Shown here: piece by piece, positions 24,750-36,916 of the stretch
Layout: each line of letters starts with the position of its first letter
Numbering within the stretch: the first letter of the stretch is position 1
Assembly (NCBI RefSeq): GCF_051020975.1
Contig: NW_027478166.1
Coordinates: 8,557,501 to 8,621,500, forward strand
Reading direction: 5' to 3'
Length of the DNA stretch: 64,000 nucleotides
DNA from: Osmia lignaria lignaria
Lineage: Eukaryota; Arthropoda; Insecta; Hymenoptera; Megachilidae
The notes under the pieces: generated by a model
Database searches by the model: none
What the model was told of the DNA's origin: nothing
The model's input: the letters and a program-made list of their open reading frames with translations, nothing else
Translations under genes and position numbers: made by a program

Positions 24750-27700
24750 CCAACATAATAGAGATACAGAAACACCGTGGCCCCTTTCTTTGAGATAACT
24801 CTGCACTATTGCGAGCTGCAAATGCCACTTCCAGCTTAGCTGTGCAGAGGAAGAACAACAAGAAGAAGAAATATCTCGAAATATGTCCGTCAGGCCAGTT
24901 CCTTTGAGCTGAATCTGCAAATATCTCGGAAACGAAGCGAGCTATGGCAAAATGTTAAGAGACGTTTTTTGTAGAGAATTATGTTTCCTACAATTTATGT
25001 TCTATGATATTTTTTGATCAGAAGCGTAGTTTTCGAGATATATCGAGATACTTAAAAGTTCCGAAGCCGCACCAACATAATAGAGATACAGAAACACCGT
25101 GGCCCCTTTCTTTGAGATAACTGTGCACTAGTGCGAGCCGCAAATGCCACTTCCAGCTTAGCTGTGCAGAAGAAGAACAACAAGAAGAAGAAATATCTCG
25201 AAATATGTCCGTCAGGCCCCTTCCCTTGAGATAAATCTGCAAATATCTCGGAAACGAAGCGAGCTATGGCAAAATGTTAGGAGACCTTTTTTGTACAGAA
25301 TTATGTTTCCTACTTTTTATGTTCTATGATATTTTTTGATCAGACGCGTAGTTCTCGAGATATATCAAGATATTTAAAAGTTCCGAAGCCGCACCAACAT
25401 AATAGAGATACAGAAACACCGTGGCCCCTTTCTTTGAGATAACTCTGCACTAGCGCGAGCCGCAAATGCCACTTACAGCTTAGCTGTGCAGAAGAAGAAC
25501 AACGAGAACAAGAAATATCTCGAAATATGTCCGTCAGGCCCCTTCCCTTGAGATAAATCTGCAAATATCTCGGAAACGAAGCGAGCTATGGCAAAATGTT
25601 AAGAGATCTTTTTTGTAGAGAATTAAGTTTCCTACTTTTTATGTTCTATGATATTTTTCGATCAGATGCGTAGTTCTCGAGATATATCAAGATATTTAAA
25701 AGTTCCGAAGCCGCACCAACATAATAGAGATACAGAAACACCGTGGCCCCTTTCTTTGAGATAACTCTGCACTAGCGCGAGCCGCAAATGCCACTTCCAG
25801 CTTAGCTGTGCAGAAGAAGAACAACAAGAAGAAGAAATATCTCGAAATATGTCCGTCAGGCCCCTTCCCTTGAGATAAATCTGCAAATATCTCGGAAACG
25901 AAGCGAGCTATGGCAAAATGTTAAGAGACCTTTTTTGTAGAGAATTAAGTTTCCTACTTTTTATGTTCTATGATATTTTTTGATCAGATGCGTAGTTCTC
26001 GAGATATATCAAGATATTTAAAAGTTCCGAAGCCGCACCAACATAATAGAGATACAGAAACACCGTGGCCCCTTTCTTTGAGATAACTCTGCACTACTGC
26101 GAGCTGCAAATGCCACTTCCAGCTTAGCTGTGCAGAAGAAGAACAACAAGAAGAAGAAATATCTCGAAATATGCCCGTCAGGCCCCTTCCATTGAGATAA
26201 ATATGCAAATATCTCGGAAACGAAGCGAGCTATGGCAAAATGTTAAGAGACCTTTTTTGTAGAGAATTAAGTTTCCTACTTTTTATGTTCTATGATATTT
26301 TTTGATCAGATGCGTAGTTCTCGAGATATATCAAGATATTTAAAAGTTCCGAAGCCGCACCAACATAATAGAGATACAGAAACACCGTGGCCCCTTTCTT
26401 TGAGATAACTCTGCACTACTGCGAGCTGCAAATGCCACTTCCAGCTTAGCTGTGCAGAAGAAGAACAACAAGAAGCAGAAATATCTCGAAATATGTCCGT
26501 CAGACCCCTTTCCTTGAGATAAATCTGCAAATATCTCGGAAACGAAGCGAGCTATGGCAAAATGTTAAGAGACCTTTTTTGTAGAGAATTAAGTTTCCTA
26601 CTTTTTATGTTCTATGATATTTTTTGATCAGATGCGTAGTTCTCGAGATATATCAAGATATTTAAAAGTTCCGAAGCCGCACCAACATAATAGAGATACA
26701 GAAACACCGTGGCCCCTTTCTTTGAGATAACTCTGCACTATTGCGAACTGCAAATGCCACTTCCAGCTTAGCTGTGCAGAAGAAGAACAACAAGAAGAAG
26801 AAATATCTCGAAACATGTCCGTCAGACCCCTTCCCTTGAGATAAATCTGCAAATATCTCGGAAACGAAGCGAGCTATGGCAAAATGTTAAGAGACCTTTT
26901 TTGTAGAGAATTAAGTTTCCTACTTTTTATGTTCTATGATATTTTTTGATCAGATGCGTAGTTCTCGAGATATATCCAGATATTTAAAAGCTCCGAAGCG
27001 GCACCAACATAATAGAGATACAGAAACACCGTGGCCCCTTTCTTTGAGGTAACTCTGCACTATTGCGAGCTGCGAATGCCACTTCCAGCTTAGCTGTGCA
27101 GAAGAAGAACAACAAGAAGAAGAAATATCTCGAAATATGTCCGTCAGGCCCCTTCCCTTGAGATAAATCTGCAAATATCTCGGAAACGAAGCGAGCTATG
27201 GCAAAATGTTAAGAGACCTTTTTTGTAGAGAATTAAGTTTCCTACTTTTTATGTTCTATGATATTTTTCGATCAGAGGCGTAGTTCTCGAGATATATCAA
27301 GATATTTAAAAGTTCCGAAGCCGCACCAACATAATAGAGATACAGAAACACCGTGGCCCCTTTCTTTGAGATAACTCTGCACTATTGCGAGCTGCAAATG
27401 CCACTTCCAGCTTAGCTGTGCAGAGGAAGAACAACAAGAAGAAGAAATATCTCGAAATATGTCCGTCAGGCCAGTTCCTTTGAGCTGAATCTGCAAATAT
27501 CTCGGAAACGAAGCGAGCTATGGCAAAATGTTAAGAGACGTTTTTTGTAGAGAATTATGTTTCCTACAATTTATGTTCTATGATATTTTTTGATCAGAAG
27601 CGTAGTTTTCGAGATATATCGAGATACTTAAAAGTTCCGAAGCCGCACCAACATAATAGAGATACAGAAACACCGTGGCCCCTTTCTTTGAGATAACTGT

Positions 27701-29901
27701 GCACTAGTGCGAGCCGCAAATGCCACTTCCAGCTTAGCTGTGCAGAAGAAGAACAACAAGAAGAAGAAATATCTCGAAATATGTCCGTCAGGCCCCTTCC
27801 CTTGAGATAAATCTGCAAATATCTCGGAAACGAAGCGAGCTATGGCAAAATGTTAGGAGACCTTTTTTGTACAGAATTATGTTTCCTACTTTTTATGTTC
27901 TATGATATTTTTTGATCAGACGCGTAGTTCTCGAGATATATCAAGATATTTAAAAGTTCCGAAGCCGCACCAACATAATAGAGATACAGAAACACCGTGG
28001 CCCCTTTCTTTGAGATAACTCTGCACTAGCGCGAGCCGCAAATGCCACTTACAGCTTAGCTGTGCAGAAGAAGAACAACGAGAACAAGAAATATCTCGAA
28101 ATATGTCCGTCAGGCCCCTTCCCTTGAGATAAATCTGCAAATATCTCGGAAACGAAGCGAGCTATGGCAAAATGTTAAGAGATCTTTTTTGTAGAGAATT
28201 AAGTTTCCTACTTTTTATGTTCTATGATATTTTTCGATCAGATGCGTAGTTCTCGAGATATATCAAGATATTTAAAAGTTCCGAAGCCGCACCAACATAA
28301 TAGAGATACAGAAACACCGTGGCCCCTTTCTTTGAGATAACTCTGCACTAGCGCGAGCCGCAAATGCCACTTCCAGCTTAGCTGTGCAGAAGAAGAACAA
28401 CAAGAAGAAGAAATATCTCGAAATATGTCCGTCAGGCCCCTTCCCTTGAGATAAATCTGCAAATATCTCGGAAACGAAGCGAGCTATGGCAAAATGTTAA
28501 GAGACCTTTTTTGTAGAGAATTAAGTTTCCTACTTTTTATGTTCTATGATATTTTTTGATCAGATGCGTAGTTCTCGAGATATATCAAGATATTTAAAAG
28601 TTCCGAAGCCGCACCAACATAATAGAGATACAGAAACACCGTGGCCCCTTTCTTTGAGATAACTCTGCACTACTGCGAGCTGCAAATGCCACTTCCAGCT
28701 TAGCTGTGCAGAAGAAGAACAACAAGAAGAAGAAATATCTCGAAATATGCCCGTCAGGCCCCTTCCATTGAGATAAATATGCAAATATCTCGGAAACGAA
28801 GCGAGCTATGGCAAAATGTTAAGAGACCTTTTTTGTAGAGAATTAAGTTTCCTACTTTTTATGTTCTATGATATTTTTTGATCAGATGCGTAGTTCTCGA
28901 GATATATCAAGATATTTAAAAGTTCCGAAGCCGCACCAACATAATAGAGATACAGAAACACCGTGGCCCCTTTCTTTGAGATAACTCTGCACTACTGCGA
29001 GCTGCAAATGCCACTTCCAGCTTAGCTGTGCAGAAGAAGAACAACAAGAAGCAGAAATATCTCGAAATATGTCCGTCAGACCCCTTTCCTTGAGATAAAT
29101 CTGCAAATATCTCGGAAACGAAGCGAGCTATGGCAAAATGTTAAGAGACCTTTTTTGTAGAGAATTAAGTTTCCTACTTTTTATGTTCTATGATATTTTT
29201 TGATCAGATGCGTAGTTCTCGAGATATATCAAGATATTTAAAAGTTCCGAAGCCGCACCAACATAATAGAGATACAGAAACACCGTGGCCCCTTTCTTTG
29301 AGATAACTCTGCACTATTGCGAACTGCAAATGCCACTTCCAGCTTAGCTGTGCAGAAGAAGAACAACAAGAAGAAGAAATATCTCGAAACATGTCCGTCA
29401 GACCCCTTCCCTTGAGATAAATCTGCAAATATCTCGGAAACGAAGCGAGCTATGGCAAAATGTTAAGAGACCTTTTTTGTAGAGAATTAAGTTTCCTACT
29501 TTTTATGTTCTATGATATTTTTTGATCAGATGCGTAGTTCTCGAGATATATCCAGATATTTAAAAGCTCCGAAGCGGCACCAACATAATAGAGATACAGA
29601 AACACCGTGGCCCCTTTCTTTGAGGTAACTCTGCACTATTGCGAGCTGCGAATGCCACTTCCAGCTTAGCTGTGCAGAAGAAGAACAACAAGAAGAAGAA
29701 ATATCTCGAAATATGTCCGTCAGGCCCCTTCCCTTGAGATAAATCTGCAAATATCTCGGAAACGAAGCGAGCTATGGCAAAATGTTAAGAGACCTTTTTT
29801 GTAGAGAATTAAGTTTCCTACTTTTTATGTTCTATGATATTTTTCGATCAGAGGCGTAGTTCTCGAGATATATCAAGATATTTAAAAGTTCCGAAGCCGC
29901 A
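24750..29901. repeat. Eight-monomer HOR, two near-identical copies (2,576 bp period)
   Basis: The segment from about 24750 repeats from about 27326. Diagnostic variants recur in the same order in both copies: GAGATACTTAAAAG (25003, 27579), GAGAACAAGAAATATC (25325, 27901), CACTAGCGCGAGCC (25647, 28223), ATGCCCGTCAGG with ATTGAGATAAATATG (25969, 28545), GAAGCAGAAATATC (26291, 28867), CGAAACATGTCC (26613, 29189), and TCCAGATATTTAAAAGCTCC (26935, 29511). I found no difference between copies at the sites compared. This is one of the youngest duplications in the window. Confidence 0.88.
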
Positions 29902-32439
29902 CCAACATAATAGAGATACAGAAACACCGTGGCCCCTTTCTTTGAGATAACTCTGCACGATTGCGAGCTGGAAATGCCACTTCCAGTTTAGCTGTGCAGA
30001 AGAAGAACAGCAAGAAGAAGAAATATCTCGAAATATGTCCGTCAGGCCAGTTCCTTTGAGCTGAATCTGCAAATATCTCGGAAACGAAGCGAGCTATGGC
30101 AAAATGTTAAGAGACGTTTTTTGTAGAGAATTATGTTTCCTACAATTTATGTTCCATGATATTTTTTGATCAGAAGCGTAGTTTTCGAGATATATCGAGA
30201 TATTTAAAAGTTCCGAAGACGCACCAACATAATAGAGATACAGAAACACCGTGGCCCCTTTCTTTGAGATAACTGTGCACTAGTGCGAGCCGCAAATGCC
30301 ACTTCCAGCTTAGCTGTGCAGAAGAAGAACAACAAGAAGAAGAAATATCTCGAAATATGCCCGTCAGGCCCCTTCCATTGAAATATATCTGCAAATATCT
30401 CGGAAACGAAGCGAGCTATGGCAAAATGTTAAGAGACCGTTTTTGCAGAGAATTAAGTTTCCTACTTTTTATGTTCTATGATATTTTTTGATCAGACGCG
30501 TAGTTCTCGAGATATATCAAGATATTTAAAAGTTCCGAAGCCGCACCAACATAATAGAGATACAGAAACACCGTGGCCCCTTTCTTTGAGATAACTCTGA
30601 ACTATTGCGAGCTGCAAATGCCACTTCCAGCTTAGCTGTGCAGAAGAAGAACAACAAGAAGAAGAAATATCTCGAAATATGTCCGCCAGGCCCCTTCCCT
30701 TGAGATAAATCTGCAAATATCTCGGAAACGAAGAGAGCTATGGCAAAATGTTAAGAGACCTGTTTTGTAGAGAATTAAGTTTCCTACTTTTCATGTTCTA
30801 TGATATTTTTTGATCAGATGCGTAGTTCTCGAGATATATCAAGATATTTAAAAGTTCCGAAGCCGCACCAAGATAATAGAGGTACAGAAACACCGTGGCC
30901 CCTTTCTTTGAGATAACTCTGCACTGTTGCGAGCTGTAAATGCCACTTCCAGCTTAGCTGTGCAGAAGAAGAACAACAAGAAGAAGAAATATCTCGAAAT
31001 ATGTCCGTCAGGCCCCTTCCCTTGAGATATATCTGCAAATATCTCGGAAACGAAGCGAGCTATGGCAAAATGTTAAGAGACCTTTTTTGTAGAGAATTAT
31101 GCTTCCTACAATTTATGTTCTATGATATTTTTTGATCAGAAGCGTAGTTTTCGAGATATATCGAGATATTTAAAAGTTCCGAAGCCGCACCAACATAATA
31201 GAGATACAGAAACACCGTGGCCCCTTTCGTTGAGATAACTCTGCACTAGTGCGAGGGGCAAATGCCACTTCCAGCTTAGCTGTGCAGAAGAAGAACAACA
31301 AGAAGAACAAATATCTCGAAATATGTCCGTCAGGCCCCTTCCCTTGAGATAAATCTGCAAATATCTCGGAAACGAAGCGAGCTATGGCAAAATGTTAAGA
31401 GACCTTTTTTGTAGAGAATTATGTTTCCTACTTTTTATGTTCTATGATATTTTTTGATCAGAAGCGTAGTTTTCGAGATATATCGAGATATTTAAAAGTT
31501 CCGAAGCCGCAACAACATGATAGAGATACAGAAACACCGTGGCCCCTTTCTTTGAGATAACTCTGCACTAGTGCGAGGGGCAAATGCCACTTCCAGCTTA
31601 GCTGTGCAGAAGAAGAACAACAAGAAGAAGAAATATCTCGAAATATGTCCGTCAGGCCCCTTCCCTTGAGATAAATCTGCAAATATCTCGGAAACGAAGC
31701 GAGCTATGGCAAAATGTTAAGAGACCTTTTTTGTAGAGAATTAAGTTTCCTACTTTTTATGTTCTATGATATTTTTTGATCAGATGCGTAGTTCTCGAGA
31801 TATATCAAGATATTTAAAAGTTCCGAAGCCGCACCAACATAATAGAGATACAGAAACACCGTGGCCCCTTTCTTTGAGATAACTCTGCACTATTGCGAGC
31901 TGCAAATGCCACTTCCAGCTTAGCTGTGCAGAGGAAGAACAACAAGAAGAAGAAATATCTCGAAATATGTCCGTCAGGCCAGTTCCTTTGAGCTGAATCT
32001 GCAAATATCTCGGAAACGAAGCGAGCTATGGCAAAATGTTAAGAGACGTCTTTTGTAGAGAATTATGTTTCCTACAATTTATGTTCTATGATATTTTTTG
32101 ATCAGAAGCGTAGTTTTCGAGATATATCGAGATATTTAAAAGTTCCGAAGCCGCACCAACATAATAGGGATACAGAAACACCGTGGCCCCTTTCTTTGAG
32201 ATAACTCTGCACTAGTGCGAGCCGCAAATGCCACTTCCAGCTTAGCTGTGCAGAAGAAGAACAACAAGAAGAAGAAATATCTCGAAATATGTCCGTCAGG
32301 CCCCTTCCCTTGAGATAAATCTGCAAATATCTCGGAAACGAAGCGAGCTATGGCAAAATGTTAAGAGACCTTTTTTGTAGAGAATTATGTTTTCTACAAT
32401 TTATGTTCTATGATATTTTTTGATCAGAAGCGTAGTTTT

Positions 32440-32656
32440 CGAGATATATCGAGATATTTAAAAGTTCCGAAGCCGCACCAACATAATAGAGATACAGAAA
32501 CACCGTGGCCCCTTTCTTTGAGATAACTCTGCACTAGTGCGAGCTGCAAATGCCACTTCCAGCTTAGCTGTGCAGAAGAAGAACAACAAGAAGAAGAAAT
32601 ATCTCGAAATATGTCCGTCAGGCCCCTTCCCTTGAGATAAATCTGCAAATATCTCG
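32440..32656. repeat. Four decamer copies (AAATATCTCG / complement) within one monomer
   Basis: CGAGATATAT at 32440-32449 and CGAGATATTT at 32450-32459 lie in direct tandem. The reverse complement AAATATCTCG appears at 32597-32606 and 32647-32656, exactly 50 bp apart. In the other monomer haplotype the second copy reads CAAGATATTT. The pattern recurs at the same positions through the array, giving several hundred copies. A protein-binding role is possible but only inferred; the motif is AT-rich and could also be a relic of the ancestral short repeat. Confidence 0.75.
32507..32647. repeat. Internal direct repeat inside the monomer, 114 bp apart
   Basis: A 27 bp element starting GGCCCC, containing TTGAGATAA and ending TCTGCA occurs at 32507-32533 and again at 32621-32647, with 24 of 27 bases identical. 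Downstream of both copies comes GCGAGCT followed by a GCAAATG or GGCAAAATG element, but 12 bp further away in the second copy. The two halves of the monomer therefore look like diverged copies of a shorter ancestral unit. The pair is present in nearly all monomers at the same offset. Confidence 0.8.
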
Positions 32657-33697
32657 GAAACGAAGCGAGCTATGGCAAAATGTTAAGAGACCGTTTTTGC
32701 AGAGAATTAAGTTTCCTACTTTTTATGTTCTATGATATTTTTTGATCAGACGCGTAGTTCTCGAGATATATCAAGATATTTAAAAGTTCCGAAGCCGCAC
32801 CAACATAATAGAGATACAGAAACACCGTGGCCCCTTTCTTTGAGATAACTCTGAACTATTGCGAGCTGCAAATGCCACTTCCAGCTTAGCTGTGCAGAAG
32901 AAGAACAACAAGAAGAAGAAATATCTCGAAATATGTCCGCCAGGCCCCTTCCCTTGAGATAAATCTGCAAATATCTCGGAAACGAAGAGAGCTATGGCAA
33001 AATGTTAAGAGACCTGTTTTGTAGAGAATTAAGTTTCCTACTTTTCATGTTCTATGATATTTTTTGATCAGATGCGTAGTTCTCGAGATATATCAAGATA
33101 TTTAAAAGTTCCGAAGCCGCACCAAGATAATAGAGGTACAGAAACACCGTGGCCCCTTTCTTTGAGATAACTCTGCACTGTTGCGAGCTGTAAATGCCAC
33201 TTCCAGCTTAGCTGTGCAGAAGAAGAACAACAAGAAGAAGAAATATCTCGAAATATGTCCGTCAGGCCCCTTCCCTTGAGATATATCTGCAAATATCTCG
33301 GAAACGAAGCGAGCTATGGCAAAATGTTAAGAGACCTTTTTTGTAGAGAATTATGCTTCCTACAATTTATGTTCTATGATATTTTTTGATCAGAAGCGTA
33401 GTTTTCGAGATATATCGAGATATTTAAAAGTTCCGAAGCCGCACCAACATAATAGAGATACAGAAACACCGTGGCCCCTTTCGTTGAGATAACTCTGCAC
33501 TAGTGCGAGGGGCAAATGCCACTTCCAGCTTAGCTGTGCAGAAGAAGAACAACAAGAAGAACAAATATCTCGAAATATGTCCGTCAGGCCCCTTCCCTTG
33601 AGATAAATCTGCAAATATCTCGGAAACGAAGCGAGCTATGGCAAAATGTTAAGAGACCTTTTTTGTAGAGAATTATGTTTCCTACTTTTTATGTTCT

Positions 33698-33928
33698 ATG
33701 ATATTTTTTGATCAGAAGCGTAGTTTTCGAGATATATCGAGATATTTAAAAGTTCCGAAGCCGCAACAACATGATAGAGATACAGAAACACCGTGGCCCC
33801 TTTCTTTGAGATTACTCTGCACTAGTGCGAGGGGCAAATGCCACTTCCAGCTTAGCTGTGCAGAAGAAGAACAACAAGAAGAAGAAATATCTCGAAATAT
33901 GTCCGTCAGGCCCCTTCCCTTGAGATAA
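33698..33928 (+). other. 76-codon ATG open frame from loss of a satellite stop codon
   Basis: This frame starts at a real ATG (ATGATATTTTTTGAT). In nearly all monomers it is closed early by the TAA in GAGATAACT. Here the TAA became TTA by a single A-to-T change at 33813. In the copies at 37884-38114, 41104-41334, 47222-47452 and 48188-48418 the same site reads GAGATATCTCCG. The product would contain an acidic EEEQQEEE tract from the GAA/CAA stretch. No domain is recognised, and there is no promoter or gene context. Probably fortuitous. Confidence 0.75.
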
Positions 33929-36916
33929 ATCTGCAAATATCTCGGAAACGAAGCGAGCTATGGCAAAATGTTAAGAGACCTTTTTTGTAGAGAATTAAGT
34001 TTCCTACTTTTTATGTTCTATGATATTTTTTGATCAGATGCGTAGTTCTCGAGATATATCAAGATATTTAAAAGTTCCGAAGCCGCACCAACATAATAGA
34101 GATACAGAAACACCGTGGCCCCTTTCTTTGAGATAACTCTGCACTATTGCGAGCTGCAAATGCCACTTCCAGCTTAGCTGTGCAGAGGAAGAACAACAAG
34201 AAGAAGAAATATCTCGAAATATGTCCGTCAGGCCAGTTCCTTTGAGCTGAATCTGCAAATATCTCGGAAACGAAGCGAGCTATGGCAAAATGTTAAGAGA
34301 CGTCTTTTGTAGAGAATTATGTTTCCTACAATTTATGTTCTATGATATTTTTTGATCAGAAGCGTAGTTTTCGAGATATATCGAGATATTTAAAAGTTCC
34401 GAAGCCGCACCAACATAATAGGGATACAGAAACACCGTGGCCCCTTTCTTTGAGATAACTCTGCACTAGTGCGAGCCGCAAATGCCACTTCCAGCTTAGC
34501 TGTGCAGAAGAAGAACAACAAGAAGAAGAAATATCTCGAAATATGTCCGTCAGGCCCCTTCCCTTGAGATAAATCTGCAAATATCTCGGAAACGAAGCGA
34601 GCTATGGCAAAATGTTAAGAGACCTTTTTTGTAGAGAATTATGTTTTCTACAATTTATGTTCTATGATATTTTTTGATCAGAAGCGTAGTTTTCGAGATA
34701 TATCGAGATATTTAAAAGTTCCGAAGCCGCACCAACATAATAGAGATACAGAAACACCGTGGCCCCTTTCTTTGAGATAACTCTGCACTAGTGCGAGCTG
34801 CAAATGCCACTTCCAGCTTAGCTGTGCAGAAGAAGAACAACAAGAAGAAGAAATATCTCGAAATATGTCCGTCAGGCCCCTTCCCTTGAGATAAATCTGC
34901 AAATATCTCGGAAACGAAGCGAGCTATGGCAAAATGTTAAGAGACCGTTTTTGCAGAGAATTAAGTTTCCTACTTTTTATGTTCTATGATATTTTTTGAT
35001 CAGACGCGTAGTTCTCGAGATATATCAAGATATTTAAAAGTTCCGAAGCCGCACCAACATAATAGAGATACAGAAACACCGTGGCCCCTTTCTTTGAGAT
35101 AACTCTGAACTATTGCGAGCTGCAAATGCCACTTCCAGCTTAGCTGTGCAGAAGAAGAACAACAAGAAGAAGAAATATCTCGAAATATGTCCGCCAGGCC
35201 CCTTCCCTTGAGATAAATCTGCAAATATCTCGGAAACGAAGAGAGCTATGGCAAAATGTTAAGAGACCTGTTTTGTAGAGAATTAAGTTTCCTACTTTTC
35301 ATGTTCTATGATATTTTTTGATCAGATGCGTAGTTCTCGAGATATATCAAGATATTTAAAAGTTCCGAAGCCGCACCAAGATAATAGAGGTACAGAAACA
35401 CCGTGGCCCCTTTCTTTGAGATAACTCTGCACTGTTGCGAGCTGTAAATGCCACTTCCAGCTTAGCTGTGCAGAAGAAGAACAACAAGAAGAAGAAATAT
35501 CTCGAAATATGTCCGTCAGGCCCCTTCCCTTGAGATATATCTGCAAATATCTCGGAAACGAAGCGAGCTATGGCAAAATGTTAAGAGACCTTTTTTGTAG
35601 AGAATTATGCTTCCTACAATTTATGTTCTATGATATTTTTTGATCAGAAGCGTAGTTTTCGAGATATATCGAGATATTTAAAAGTTCCGAAGCCGCACCA
35701 ACATAATAGAGATACAGAAACACCGTGGCCCCTTTCGTTGAGATAACTCTGCACTAGTGCGAGGGGCAAATGCCACTTCCAGCTTAGCTGTGCAGAAGAA
35801 GAACAACAAGAAGAACAAATATCTCGAAATATGTCCGTCAGGCCCCTTCCCTTGAGATAAATCTGCAAATATCTCGGAAACGAAGCGAGCTATGGCAAAA
35901 TGTTAAGAGACCTTTTTTGTAGAGAATTATGTTTTCTACAATTTATGTTCTATGATATTTTTTGATCAGAAGCGTAGTTTTCGAGATATATCGAGATATT
36001 TAAAAGTTCCGAAGCCGCACCAACATAATAGAGATACAGAAACACCGTGGCCCCTTTCTTTGAGATAACTCTGCACTAGTGCGAGCTGCAAATGCCACTT
36101 CCAGCTTAGCTGTGCAGAAGAAGAACAACAAGAAGAAGAAATATCTCGAAATATGTCCGTCAGGCCCCTTCCCTTGAGATAAATCTGCAAATATCTCGGA
36201 AACGAAGCGAGCTATGGCAAAATGTTAAGAGACCTTTTTTGTAGAGAATTAAGTTTCCTACTTTTTATGTTCTATGATATTTTTTGATCAGATGCGTAGT
36301 TCTCGAGATATATCAAGATATTTAAAAGTTCCGAAGCCGCACCAACATAATAGAGATACAGAAACACCGTGGCCCCTTTCTTTGAGATAACTCTGCACTA
36401 TTGCGAGCTGCAAATGCCACTTCCAGCTTAGCTGTGCAGAGGAAGAACAACAAGAAGAAGAAATATCTCGAAATATGTCCGTCAGGCCAGTTCCTTTGAG
36501 CTGAATCTGCAAATATCTCGGAAACGAAGCGAGCTATGGCAAAATGTTAAGAGAAGTTTTTTGTAGAGAATTATGTTTCCTACAATTTATGTTCTATGAT
36601 ATTTTTTGATCAGGAGCGTAGTTTTCGAGATATATCGAGATATTTAAAAGTTCCGAAGCCGCACCAACATAATAGAGATACAGAAACACCGTGGCCCCTT
36701 TCTTTGAGATAACTGTGCACTAGTGCGAGCCGCAAATGCCACTTCCAGCTTAGCTGTGCAGAAGAAGAACAACAAGAAGAAGAAATATCTCGAAATATGT
36801 CCGTCAGGCCCCTTCCCTTGAGATAAATCTGCAAATATCTCGGAAACGAAGCGAGCTATGGCAAAATGTTAAGAGACCTTTTTTGTAGAGAATTATGTTT
36901 CTTACTTTTTATGTTC

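Larger units (their letters stand above)
32409..32730. repeat. Representative satellite monomer with internal landmarks
   Basis: Chosen as a clear example of the 322 bp unit. In order it holds a T6 tract and a BclI-type TGATCA (unit positions 8-18), tandem decamers CGAGATATAT and CGAGATATTT (32-51), the first copy of the internal direct repeat (99-125), GCGAGCT and an inverted repeat (131-156), the odd palindrome CAGCTTAGCTG (152-162), a GAA/CAA-rich purine tract (about 165-190), AAATATCTCG (189-198), the second direct-repeat copy (213-239), AAATATCTCG again (239-248), a second GCGAGCT (257-263), and a T-rich end (285-322). The length of 322 bp is twice 161 bp, compatible with two nucleosomes per unit; that is inference only. 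Confidence 0.9.
30391..35930. repeat. Seven-monomer HOR, two full copies and a truncated third (2,254 bp period)
   Basis: Copies start near 30391, 32645 and 34899, marked by GAGACCGTTTTTGCAGAG. Following monomers carry TCTGAACTATTG with GTCCGCCAGG (30477, 32731, 34985), AGAGGTACAG with CACTGTTGCG (30799, 33053, 35307), and TTTCGTTGAG with GCGAGGGGC and GAAGAACAAATATC (31121, 33375, 35629). The third copy leaves the pattern near 35930, where it jumps to the sequence preceding 32409/34663 and so skips three monomers. Between copies one and two the only difference I noticed is A to T at 33813. Confidence 0.87.
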
